This document shows positions 26,312 to 34,205 of a DNA stretch of 64,000 bases, piece after piece (position 1 is the first letter of the stretch; every line of letters starts with the position of its first letter). The stretch is taken from positions 1 to 64,000 of the forward strand of contig PGXU01000002.1 of NCBI GenBank assembly GCA_002839335.1, given 5' to 3'. A program made the position numbers and the translations under genes. This DNA is from Spirochaetae bacterium HGW-Spirochaetae-4 (GTDB lineage Bacteria > Spirochaetota > Spirochaetia > Sphaerochaetales > Sphaerochaetaceae). Below the pieces are notes generated by a model that was given only the letters and a program-made list of their open reading frames with translations, did not search any database and was not told where the DNA came from.

Positions 26312-26461
26312 ATCTTGCAAAGCATCCAACATCACCCTGGTGCCCGGATTCCTCAGATTGTCGAGGTGACCGGCATTTCCACCAGAACTGTGGAACGCTA
26401 TATCTGGACTTTGAAATCCATGAACCTGATCCATTATGAAGATCGCGTTTCCGAGTCGTAG
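26312..26461 (+). pseudogene. remnant of a winged helix-turn-helix regulator (RecG-like/HTH_24 type)
   Basis: Frame-intact 49-codon stretch, ending in TAG, without any start codon. It reads as a complete helix-turn-helix (QIVEVTGISTRTVERYIWTL) followed by the short wing of the kind found at the C-terminus of AlbA/RecG-like putative regulators. The rest of the parent gene is missing, so this looks like a decayed 3' fragment lying directly behind pyruvate kinase. Confidence 0.7.
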
Positions 26462-26484
26462 CATCACCTGACAGGGACAATGCA

Positions 26485-26524
26485 CCAACAAAAAACCTCC
26501 AGGCACGATGCTTGGAGGTCTTTT
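26485..26524. terminator. bidirectional rho-independent terminator
   Basis: ACCTCCAGGCA and TGCTTGGAGGT form an 11-bp stem with one wobble pair around the loop CGA (26495-26519). An A-run precedes and TCTTTT follows, so it can work on both strands. It lies between pyruvate kinase and the convergent nucleoside-diphosphate kinase gene. Confidence 0.85.
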
Positions 26525-26624
26525 GAAAGGCACCCTATCGGTATGTAAGCGTGAAGATGAAAGGTATCCCTACCCCAGGGCAAGCCCAGGAAAGTGGAGG
26601 CTTTGCCTCCCCTGCCGCCCTATG

Positions 26625-26710
26625 GGCGAGTTATGGATACTTACGTTGCCTGCACTCGCTCGGGAGAGTGACCATTGCATGGTCCCTTTCCTCTCGCTTC
26701 GTTTGCCAAT
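26625..26710. repeat. dispersed intergenic repeat, family 2, copy 2
   Basis: This copy matches 96-182 at about 92% with six or seven substitutions. It ends at the stop codon of the minus-strand gene at 26710. Both copies thus lie directly behind a minus-strand gene in the same orientation. Confidence 0.75.
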
Positions 26711-27906
26711 TATGCGTGCATTGCCAGATAGGAACGCATGATATCGCCACACGAGTTGTCGTGGATCTTCACCACCTTCATCTCACGCTTGGCGCTCTCG
26801 GCGGAATCGGAGGCGTGTGCGGTGTTCACCATGATGTTGCTGCCGAACTCGCGGCGGATCGTTCCACCAGGAGCCTTCAGGGGATCCGTGGGTCCCAAGA
26901 CGTCACGTATCTTGCCAATAGCATCCTCTCCCTCGTAGATCAGGATCATGCACTTGACCGAACCGGGTTGGTTCAACTCTTCGAGGGGACATTGCGATGG
27001 GCGGATACCCGACATGAACTCGATGATCTGCTCGAACTGGTCGATGGCGTATTCGATACCGACACTGGAGGACAATGCCTGCTCGGTATCGCCGCTGAGG
27101 GTGATGTTGAAGTGGGCCTCCAACTGCTCCTTGGCCTTGCGACCGAACACCGGAGCCAACTTTTCCTTGAGGGCATCCTTGACCGGGCCGTAGAACTCGA
27201 GGGCTTCGGCAACGCTCATGCGGTGGACCTTCACTCCGACGACACGCAAACCGGTCCTGCTGAACATGTCGATGATGGTACCGGGTTTGCTCGAGGCATA
27301 TTTCCAGTTGTCAGGCTTGATGATGACCAACGAGCGTTGGACCTTGGCAGGATTGGGATACACCATGTTCTCGACGATATTCTGCTCATCGGGCAACCAA
27401 TCCGCGAACATCTTCAGGTGCAAGTCTGCGGTGGACTGCAAACGGGGTGTAAGCACGGCGGGTTCGAAATAGGAGACATGGTCGGGGTCGTCAGAATCCA
27501 TGATCAGGTCGGCATAGGTGTCCCGGATATTCTCACCGGTCATACTGTCGATGCTGCGTCGCTCGGCTTGCACCGGTCCACATATCTCGCTGAGCTTGCG
27601 GCAGGGTTCCTCTCCACGGAATATCAACAGCAACGAGCGATGGCGGCGACCTTGGGAAGGAGAAAGGTTCTGCTCGATGTAATCGGCCAACAATTCGCTG
27701 GTCTTGGTATTGTCGCCATCATGCTGTTCGCGGATCAGGGCAGCATACCTGGTGACAAAATTCTCGTCCGGAGCGAACATTTGGGCCCCTACCAATTCTA
27801 TATCCAAACGGGAAAGCAGGCGTGACAACACCCCGCCGGTACGGCTTTTTGCAATCGTGTAGGGGGTGACCAACACGTAGGAAAGACTATGTTCCATGGT
27901 TTTCAT
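26710..27906 (-). CDS. tandem nucleoside-diphosphate kinase-domain protein
   Basis: A 398-residue protein made of two NDK-like domains. The second (from SLVIIKPDN, about residue 190) is canonical, with GPTDPLKAPGGTIRREFG and the phospho-histidine motif NTAHASDSAESA. The first (from YVLVTPYTIAK) is diverged and lacks the H-[GA]-S-D motif, so it is probably structural or regulatory. The enzyme would exchange phosphate between nucleoside di- and triphosphates. Typical NDKs are about 150 residues. The start at 27906 has AAGGAG very close, and the ATG at 27897 is an equally possible start. Confidence 0.87.
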   Translation of the reverse strand: MKTMEHSLSYVLVTPYTIAKSRTGGVLSRLLSRLDIELVGAQMFAPDENFVTRYAALIREQHDGDNTKTSELLADYIEQNLSPSQGRRHRSLLLIFRGEEPCRKLSEICGPVQAERRSIDSMTGENIRDTYADLIMDSDDPDHVSYFEPAVLTPRLQSTADLHLKMFADWLPDEQNIVENMVYPNPAKVQRSLVIIKPDNWKYASSKPGTIIDMFSRTGLRVVGVKVHRMSVAEALEFYGPVKDALKEKLAPVFGRKAKEQLEAHFNITLSGDTEQALSSSVGIEYAIDQFEQIIEFMSGIRPSQCPLEELNQPGSVKCMILIYEGEDAIGKIRDVLGPTDPLKAPGGTIRREFGSNIMVNTAHASDSAESAKREMKVVKIHDNSCGDIMRSYLAMHA

Positions 27907-27974
27907 GACTCCTTGTCAATTTCTGTACGGCCAACACTATACATGCATTGGAAGCGAATGTCCATGTTTGGAAT

Positions 27975-28017
27975 ATACCTTGTAGGGTATATTATCGATT
28001 TATACCCTGTAGGGTAT
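27975..28017. promoter_or_regulatory. tandem palindromic operator candidates
   Basis: ATACCTTGTAGGGTAT (27975-27990) and the perfect palindrome ATACCCTGTAGGGTAT (28002-28017) are centred 27 bp apart. They lie 70-110 bases upstream of the NDK start and overlap the stop of the XylR-like gene. Two similar palindromes at this spacing suggest a dimeric regulator binding twice. A 3' hairpin for the XylR-like message is the alternative. Confidence 0.55.
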
Positions 28018-29180
28018 TATTTGGAACGCCAGAATCCAGGAGTCACTCCATGGATGCGTTTGAACAGGACATGGAAGCGTTGGACGTTGGGAAAGGCACA
28101 TTCGCTGGCAATCGTTTCAATGGTCAGATCGGTCTGCTTGAGCAACCTGCAAGCCTGTTCAAGTCGTCTCCCGGTTATCTCCCGATGGATCGTCACGCCC
28201 CGGGCTTGCTTGAACCTGACTTCCAATGACCTGCGGGAAACGGAACAGGCCGAGACCACATCCTCCACTCCGATGGGTTTCGAGTAGTGGGAACGGATGA
28301 ACTGCACAGCGCGGGCAACAACCGCATCACGTTCCAATACGACAGTCGTACTCTCCCGCTCCACCACTTCCTGTGGAGCTATGAGCAAGGTGCGCTGATG
28401 GTCGAACGACCGCGGTGAATCAACTTCGAGCAATTCATCCACCAGCGCCGCGGAGCGGTAACCGATGGTGGCGCAATCGAGACGGACGCTGGAGAGGCTC
28501 GGGTTGCACAACGTGCACAGCAGGTCCTCGTCGTCGACACCAAGTAGGGTGATGTCCGCCGGTATCTCCCGTGCGATATCCCCGCAGTGAGCGAGGACCT
28601 TCACCCCCGCGGTGTCGTTGCAACAGAACAAGGCGGTGGTGCGAGGCAGTTGTTTCAGCCAACTGTGCAATGCAGGTGTCTGGTTGCTTTGCTGCCACCA
28701 GGTGAGGCTGCGTTCGAAACGGGGAATCCGATCGACAGCGATCCCAGCTGCTTCGGCGAACCCCAACAGGCGCTGGCGGGACCAATGCACCTCGGGAACA
28801 CCACAGTAGGCGAACGAGCGGGCTCCAAGACGCCGCACGTACTCACCTGCCCGACGCCCGGTGGCGAAATCGTCGTTCTGGACGCGGTGGATGGTCTGCC
28901 GGGTATGGGCTCCCGCAATGTCGACGATGGGAATACCCATGGAGGCGTAGCGGTCGGCATCGTCCTCACTCTCAATGCGGGTGATGATCGCATCGCACTT
29001 GTCCTTGCCCGAGAAGCGCAACGGACGCAAACCGCCGCCCGAACCACGCAACGACCAATCCCGCTTGCCCTTGGCATATTCGATAATGCCGCGCGCGACG
29101 GCGGAGTCGAATGAATCGTGGAATCGCAATGATATGCCGATAACTCCCATGCAGGCATCATATAGGAAAAATTTACGCAA
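28017..29180 (-). CDS. XylR-like transcriptional regulator (periplasmic-binding-protein-like sensor plus AraC HTH)
   Basis: A 387-residue regulator. The N-terminal two-thirds form a LacI/periplasmic-binding-protein-like ligand domain. The last 100 residues form an AraC double helix-turn-helix (PIGVEDVVSACSVSRRSLEVRF onward). This layout is that of XylR, which senses a pentose. The frame starts with TTG at 29180, which has TAAGGA upstream. The ATG at 29150 lacks a ribosome site. It is divergent from an aldo/keto reductase and a zinc dehydrogenase, which it probably controls from the 84-base gap. The inducer is not known. Confidence 0.88.
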   Translation of the reverse strand: MRKFFLYDACMGVIGISLRFHDSFDSAVARGIIEYAKGKRDWSLRGSGGGLRPLRFSGKDKCDAIITRIESEDDADRYASMGIPIVDIAGAHTRQTIHRVQNDDFATGRRAGEYVRRLGARSFAYCGVPEVHWSRQRLLGFAEAAGIAVDRIPRFERSLTWWQQSNQTPALHSWLKQLPRTTALFCCNDTAGVKVLAHCGDIAREIPADITLLGVDDEDLLCTLCNPSLSSVRLDCATIGYRSAALVDELLEVDSPRSFDHQRTLLIAPQEVVERESTTVVLERDAVVARAVQFIRSHYSKPIGVEDVVSACSVSRRSLEVRFKQARGVTIHREITGRRLEQACRLLKQTDLTIETIASECAFPNVQRFHVLFKRIHGVTPGFWRSK

Positions 29181-29209
29181 AACAATATATCCTTAGCGTA
29201 TTTCACGTA

Positions 29210-29237
29210 TTGCATTCGTTCCCATACTTGCTAGGAT
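29210..29237 (+). promoter_or_regulatory. candidate promoter of the aldo/keto reductase gene
   Basis: TTGCAT (29210-29215) and, after 16 bases, TAGGAT (29232-29237) with an extended -10 TG two bases before. It is within the divergent XylR-like/reductase gap. Confidence 0.4.
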
Positions 29238-29264
29238 GATAATCGAAGAGAGGAAACAGTACGT

Positions 29265-30284
29265 ATGAACAAGACACTTGCATTGCAAACACCATATATA
29301 ACCGTTCCCCAGACGCAGGCCCGATTCCCGGCAATCGGCCTGGGAACGTTCGGTAGTGACCATGTGGAACCGGATTCCATTGCCAAGGCGGTCCGAACCG
29401 CTGTCGAAATGGGATACCGGCACATCGACTGCGCGTCGGTCTACGGTAACGAGAAGCAAATCGGAGAAGTCCTTGCCCAATTGTTCGCCGACAACGTGGT
29501 GAAACGGGAGGACTTGTGGATAACCGGCAAACTCTGGAACGACAAGCACGAACCCGAGGCGGCAAGGGCATCGTTCATGCAGTCCCTGCACGACCTGCAA
29601 CTCGAGTATCTCGACTTGTATCTCATCCATTGGCCATTTCCCAACTACCATCCACCGAAGTGCTCGATCGATAGCCGCAGCCCCAATGCGATTCCCTACA
29701 ACCACCAGCGATACATGGCAACCTGGCGTGTGTTGGAGTCGTTGGTCGATGCGAAACTGGTACGCCATATCGGAACATCGAACATGACGGTGCCAAAATT
29801 GAGCCTGGTGGTGCGCGATGCACGGATCGCGCCGGCATGCAACGAGATGGAACTGCATCCCCATTTCCAACAGCGGGCGCTGTTCGACTACTGCAAGCAA
29901 CACGGCATTGTGCCGATCGGGTATTCCCCACTCGGGTCTCCCGGCCGTCCCGAGCGGGACAAGACGGACCACGATACGGTCGACATGGAAGATCCGGTTA
30001 TCGTAGCCATCGCCAAGGACCATGGCGTGCACCCTGCCGCCATTTGCCTGAAGTGGGCGGTTGCGAACGGACATGTACCTATCCCCTTCTCTACCAAGGA
30101 GCGGAATATCCGGTCTAACCTGGAAGCGGTCTGCGGCGATCCGTTGACAACGCGGGAGAAGGAGGCGATCGATGGAATCGACCGCGATTGCCGTTTGATC
30201 AAGGGACATGTGTTCCTTTGGGAAAGCGCCCGGGATTGGCACGACCTGTGGGATGAGGACGGAAGCATCACCACGCTCTACTAG
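29265..30284 (+). CDS. aldo/keto reductase
   Basis: A 339-residue NAD(P)H-dependent carbonyl reductase with the AKR barrel. The catalytic tetrad is visible as Asp and Tyr in YRHIDCASVYGNE, Lys in WITGKLW and His in LIHWPFP. The cofactor-binding region near the C-terminus has PIPFSTKERNI. With the zinc dehydrogenase that follows 36 bases later, it could interconvert an aldose, a polyol and a ketose. The XylR-like neighbour supports a pentose or polyol role. The ATG at 29265 follows AGAGGAAA. Confidence 0.93.
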   Translation: MNKTLALQTPYITVPQTQARFPAIGLGTFGSDHVEPDSIAKAVRTAVEMGYRHIDCASVYGNEKQIGEVLAQLFADNVVKREDLWITGKLWNDKHEPEAARASFMQSLHDLQLEYLDLYLIHWPFPNYHPPKCSIDSRSPNAIPYNHQRYMATWRVLESLVDAKLVRHIGTSNMTVPKLSLVVRDARIAPACNEMELHPHFQQRALFDYCKQHGIVPIGYSPLGSPGRPERDKTDHDTVDMEDPVIVAIAKDHGVHPAAICLKWAVANGHVPIPFSTKERNIRSNLEAVCGDPLTTREKEAIDGIDRDCRLIKGHVFLWESARDWHDLWDEDGSITTLY

Positions 30285-30320
30285 AATAAAGCGCCATAGA
30301 TGCGCAAGGAGGAGTTTTCA

Positions 30321-31385
30321 ATGAGTACAAAGACCATGAAGGGAGCGCTGTTACCTGGTGACAGCACCGTTGCATTCAAGGATTTTCCGATTCCAACTCC
30401 GGGACACGGTCAGGTTGTGGTGAAAACCAAGAGTTCCACGATCTGCGGTTCCGATATCAGGGCTATTTACCGTGAGCATCTGGGCAAGGGTCCCGAAGGC
30501 TACCAGAATGTCATTGCCGGCCACGAACCGTGCGGACAGGTTGTGGAAGCCGGTCCCGGGTGCAAGCGTTTCAAGGCGGGCGACCGCGTGATCGTGTACC
30601 ATATCAGCGGATGTGGTGTCTGCCACGATTGCCGCATGGGCTATATGATCAGCTGTTCAAGCGAATACCGGGCTGCCTACGGTTGGCAGCGGGATGGTGG
30701 CATGGCTCCATACATATTGGCTGACGAAAAGGACCTGGTGTTCCTTCCCGACCAACTCACCTATACCGACGGAGCACAGGTTGCCTGTGGTTTCGGCACG
30801 GTTTACGAGGCGATCGAGAAGATCGGTATCAGTGGAAACGATGCGGTGCTGGTTGTCGGCCTTGGTCCGGTTGGACTGGCGGCGTTGATGTTGGCGAAGG
30901 CTATGGGAGCGAACATGCTCATCGGTGTCGAGTTCCAGCAGGAGCGCATCGAGCTGGCCAAGAAACTCAAGCTGGTCGACCATGTGTTCACTCCGGGTGC
31001 CGATACGCTGGACAAGATCAAGGCGCTCACCGGTGGCAAAGGTGTGGAGAAGGCGATCGATTGCAGTGCCAATGCCGACGGCAGGGCGTTGGCTATCCGG
31101 GCGACCCGACAATGGGGCAAGATTGCGATGGTTGGCGAAGGTGGCACGGTGAGTTTCAACCCGAGTCCCGATATCATCCATGACCAGAAAACCATCTATG
31201 GTTCCTGGGTCACCAGCATTTGGCGCATGGAGGATTTGGTGGAACGCTTGGTGCGATGGAATATCCACCCCGAGGATCTGGTCACCCACCGCTTCAGTCT
31301 CGAACAGGCCGATGAAGCCTATCGCCTCATGGCAAGTGGTGCATGCGGCAAGGTGGCTGTCTGTTTCGACGAAGAGTTGAAGTAG
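30321..31385 (+). CDS. zinc-dependent alcohol (polyol) dehydrogenase
   Basis: A 354-residue medium-chain dehydrogenase. The catalytic zinc ligands appear in STICGSD and AGHEPCG. The structural zinc site has four cysteines in [15 protein letters not shown]. The nucleotide motif is [11 protein letters not shown]. The family includes sorbitol, threonine and galactitol-1-phosphate dehydrogenases. The ATG at 30321 follows AAGGAGGAG and is preferred to 30300. It is in one operon with the upstream aldo/keto reductase. Confidence 0.93.
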   Translation: MSTKTMKGALLPGDSTVAFKDFPIPTPGHGQVVVKTKSSTICGSDIRAIYREHLGKGPEGYQNVIAGHEPCGQVVEAGPGCKRFKAGDRVIVYHISGCGVCHDCRMGYMISCSSEYRAAYGWQRDGGMAPYILADEKDLVFLPDQLTYTDGAQVACGFGTVYEAIEKIGISGNDAVLVVGLGPVGLAALMLAKAMGANMLIGVEFQQERIELAKKLKLVDHVFTPGADTLDKIKALTGGKGVEKAIDCSANADGRALAIRATRQWGKIAMVGEGGTVSFNPSPDIIHDQKTIYGSWVTSIWRMEDLVERLVRWNIHPEDLVTHRFSLEQADEAYRLMASGACGKVAVCFDEELK

Positions 31386-31406
31386 TAATTTCCAGCATGG
31401 TTTTAC

Positions 31407-31435
31407 GGGAGACGGTGGCAATGCCGCTGTCTCCC
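31407..31435. terminator. hairpin terminator candidate between convergent genes
   Basis: GGGAGACGGTGGCA and TGCCGCTGTCTCCC form a 14-bp stem with two wobble pairs. The sequence after it is only weakly T-rich, so termination is likely but not certain. It separates the dehydrogenase from the convergent FAD oxidoreductase. Confidence 0.65.
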
Positions 31436-31455
31436 TATTCATCATTTGGAAAATA

Positions 31456-32964
31456 TTACTGCGGTAAGGTGCCAGTGAACTGCCGTTTGTCTAGCTTGCA
31501 CAATTTGATGGCGATATCGCGTCCATCCTTTGCAGCGGTAGGCAGCCCCCCTCCAGGTGCTGTCCACTGCCCGATCATGGAAAAATTCTCCAACCCTTTC
31601 AGGGTTTTTGGGAGCGTCTTGCTCAAGGTCTTGCGAGTGGGGGCGAAGCCCTCGTAACTACCCTTCCAGTTGCCTGTGTATCGAATGACCGAATGGGGTG
31701 TCGAGACATCCACCATGTCGATATGCTCCTTGATACCCCCAAACATCTTTTCCAAATAGCCGATCACCTGCTTTGCGATACCATCCTTGGTCAGTTCGTA
31801 TTGTTTCCGGTCGGTTTGTACCAAATCATCCCAGTATCCACTGTTCCATGTATTGAAGAGTACGGTGACCAGGGTTTTTCCCTTGGGAGCCAAGGTATCG
31901 TCGTAGTTGTAAACGGTGACACTGAAATGTGTGTGGACCGAACCATCGGCGAGTTCCAATGGGGGATCCAGATACGGAGTCGAGGCATGGGGCAATGCGC
32001 TGCAGTCCCGGTCGAGTCCCAGGGCCACGAATACGGTAGAAGGAAACAGGGGATAGGTTTCGTAGGCATGTTGCAGCGGCTGTGGCATAAAGGTTCCACC
32101 GAGGAAGTTGTGGAGCGTCTGGTGCCCGTCCGCGGCACTGATCACGTAATCGGCAGCGATGGTTTCGCCCTGCTCGGTGGTGATACCGACAGCGACGCCA
32201 TCGACGACATTGATCTTTGTAACTGTATTGCCATATCGCAGGTCGGCTCCCAACCGCTTGATGACCCGTTCCATGTTCCGAACGAGGTTCAACGAGCCTC
32301 CAACGGGATACCCTGCCCCCTTGATATGCTGTTGTGCCAATCCCAAGGTAAGTGATGCAAGACTCCAATCACCAGGAATTGAGACATTGAAGAATTCCCG
32401 TATCCTGGGGCTAGAAAACCGCTTGCCATATTCCTCCAAAGGTATCAGGTGTCCCATGATATGCCGCATCTGCAGCAGGTTCGCGAGGCTTCTCCCAAGG
32501 CTCTTTTCGTCACTCAGGGCAGGCATCGTCATGGTTGCTAGATTGTGCAATGATTTGCAGAATCTATCGATCTGCTTTTCATCCTCAGGTCCAAGGCGGA
32601 GCAATTCTGCCCGAAACTTCTCGATGTCGCTATGCATTTCGATGGTTTCGCCATCGGAAAGACCAATGGTGGAAAACGTCTCGGCATTGACGATCGGGAC
32701 TGGAGAACCGTCCCCGTTGGTCAACGCTCCCAGTTCTTCCCAAATCTGGTGGAATTCCGTTTCCGGTTTTGTGCCTACCAGCCAATGCACGCAATAGTCT
32801 ATGGTGTATCCTTTCCGTTTCCAGGAGGTGCACAACCCACCGGGCTTGTCGTGTTGTTCGACGACGGTAACCGCATATCCATTTCGCAACAGGTAGGAAG
32901 CGGCCGATAATCCGGCGATTCCAGCCCCTATGACCACAACATGCTTGGTTGGTTCCTTTGCCAT
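31456..32964 (-). CDS. CrtI-like FAD-dependent NAD(P) oxidoreductase (phytoene desaturase family)
   Basis: A 502-residue flavoprotein. The N-terminal dinucleotide-binding motif VVVIGAGIAGLSAASYLLR and the following EQHDKPGG are diagnostic. The C-terminal FAD-contact region (GQWTAPGGGLPTAAKDGRD) is present. The family ranges from carotenoid desaturases and retinol saturases to plain NAD(P)/FAD proteins. No carotenoid genes are nearby, so the substrate cannot be called. The ATG at 32964 follows AAGGAG. It appears to be a single-gene unit. Confidence 0.9.
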   Translation of the reverse strand: MAKEPTKHVVVIGAGIAGLSAASYLLRNGYAVTVVEQHDKPGGLCTSWKRKGYTIDYCVHWLVGTKPETEFHQIWEELGALTNGDGSPVPIVNAETFSTIGLSDGETIEMHSDIEKFRAELLRLGPEDEKQIDRFCKSLHNLATMTMPALSDEKSLGRSLANLLQMRHIMGHLIPLEEYGKRFSSPRIREFFNVSIPGDWSLASLTLGLAQQHIKGAGYPVGGSLNLVRNMERVIKRLGADLRYGNTVTKINVVDGVAVGITTEQGETIAADYVISAADGHQTLHNFLGGTFMPQPLQHAYETYPLFPSTVFVALGLDRDCSALPHASTPYLDPPLELADGSVHTHFSVTVYNYDDTLAPKGKTLVTVLFNTWNSGYWDDLVQTDRKQYELTKDGIAKQVIGYLEKMFGGIKEHIDMVDVSTPHSVIRYTGNWKGSYEGFAPTRKTLSKTLPKTLKGLENFSMIGQWTAPGGGLPTAAKDGRDIAIKLCKLDKRQFTGTLPQ

Positions 32965-33277
32965 TGGATTCTCCTTAACATCTTATTGGTGAAGATGATA
33001 TCATGGATTTTCCCGGAAGTGAACCTACAGAATGTTACGATTTGGCGACGACTATTCACCATGGTTGTCATTTGATGGCTGAATGATGATTCAAACGGGT
33101 GGGACAAAGAAGCATGTACCGGCGAGCGTTGTGGACTTACGGTCATATTACAGCCTTTAAATATTAAACCTAAAGGTAAAAAAAATGCCCTCCGGAATCG
33201 GAAGGCACAACAAGATGATTTGACAACTTGACGATCAAGTTGCCTAGTCGGCTAGTAATATGAAGAAGCTACCTGTT
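32965..33277. other. gene-free spacer, includes the glycan-operon terminator
   Basis: This 313-base spacer separates the FAD oxidoreductase from the polysaccharide locus. Besides the terminator at 33178-33207 no gene or repeat was recognised. A promoter for the FAD gene must lie in its lower part, but no convincing -35/-10 pair stands out. Confidence 0.6.
33178..33207 (-). terminator. rho-independent terminator of the polysaccharide operon
   Basis: On the minus strand TGCCTTCCG and CGGAGGGCA form a 9-bp stem with one mismatch, followed by eight T residues (33185-33178). It lies about 70 bases beyond the glycosyltransferase stop at 33278. Confidence 0.9.
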
Positions 33278-34171
33278 CTACCAGGATGGCTTTTTCCCCA
33301 ATCCACTTAGTATCACCATCGCCAATGAAACGAGGGAAAACGGATAGAGAAAATAGGTCTTCAATGCATACGCCATTCCCTTCACATATCCGTCCCGCGC
33401 CACATAGTATGGTGCAAGCACCAGTTTCCTACGACTCAGTATTCTCTTGCTCTTCACCATGTCGTCATGATAAATCGAGTTCAACATTTCAATCCCATCT
33501 ATACGGTTCTGCACTGAAGTGGTGATCCGTTGCCCTGCGTGGGCATGGTAAATCACCAGGTTCTGTTGCAGCCCAAAAATCTTGAACCGTTTCGAGATAC
33601 GAAGCCAGTACTCATAATCTTGAGAGGACTTCATGTTGATATTGAATGGTCCGCATTGTTCCACAACCGTCCTTCTGATCATGACAAAAGATGTGGATCC
33701 TATGAAATTCCGGTAGAGCAACTTGTCAAAAACATATCCATTAAAACTATTCTTCCTTTTCGGTCGCATGGGTTGGTCACCCACCTGCAGGAAGTAATTG
33801 CAGTAGACAAGTCCTATGGTCGGATCGTTTGTCAGAACAGCTTCCTGTAAAGCAATCTTTTCAGGCAACCACTCGTCATCGTCATCGAGGAATGCGATAT
33901 ATTCTCCCTTGGCTTGTGCTATGCCAGTATTCCTGGCTGCACAGGCACCTTGGTTCGTTTGATGGTGAATCAAGGTGATTCTCGGATCGCCCAATGAAGA
34001 GAGCCCCTCCTCCAGTTCGATACCGAGCGGTGAATCAATTCCATTGTCATCGACAACAAGAATTTCAATCTGCGGATAAGTCTGCTTCGCAACGCTTTCA
34101 ACCGCCTTCCGAATGAAGGTAAAGGTACGCCCATAGGTGGTTATTACCACCGAGATCAAACGGTTTTCCAT
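33278..34171 (-). CDS. glycosyltransferase family 2
   Basis: A 297-residue GT-A fold transferase. The N-terminal SVVITTYGR and VVDDNGID segments bind the nucleotide sugar. The DxD metal site is in IAFLDDDDEWLP near residue 95. A hydrophobic stretch near residues 265-290 may touch the membrane. It adds one sugar of the repeat unit, but donor and acceptor cannot be read. It is the last gene before the operon terminator. The ATG at 34171 follows AAGGAA. Confidence 0.9.
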   Translation of the reverse strand: MENRLISVVITTYGRTFTFIRKAVESVAKQTYPQIEILVVDDNGIDSPLGIELEEGLSSLGDPRITLIHHQTNQGACAARNTGIAQAKGEYIAFLDDDDEWLPEKIALQEAVLTNDPTIGLVYCNYFLQVGDQPMRPKRKNSFNGYVFDKLLYRNFIGSTSFVMIRRTVVEQCGPFNINMKSSQDYEYWLRISKRFKIFGLQQNLVIYHAHAGQRITTSVQNRIDGIEMLNSIYHDDMVKSKRILSRRKLVLAPYYVARDGYVKGMAYALKTYFLYPFSLVSLAMVILSGLGKKPSW

Positions 34172-34205
34172 CAGTAATTCCTTATGTGGGAAGCCTCGTG
34201 GCCTA

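Larger units (their letters stand above)
26302..26709. other. gene-free spacer with HTH remnant, terminator and repeat
   Basis: This 408-base stretch between convergent genes holds a degenerate helix-turn-helix fragment (26312-26461), a strong hairpin terminator (26485-26524) and the second copy of the family 2 repeat (26625-26710). The bases 26525-26624 show nothing recognisable. Confidence 0.7.

Noticed and set aside
24502-26325. 607-codon minus-strand frame opposite pyruvate kinase
   Set aside because: Reads as Arg/His-rich shadow. Pyruvate kinase on the plus strand is certain.
28655-29215. Minus-strand 186-codon frame overlapping the XylR-like gene
   Set aside because: Another reading frame of the regulator gene with no family features.
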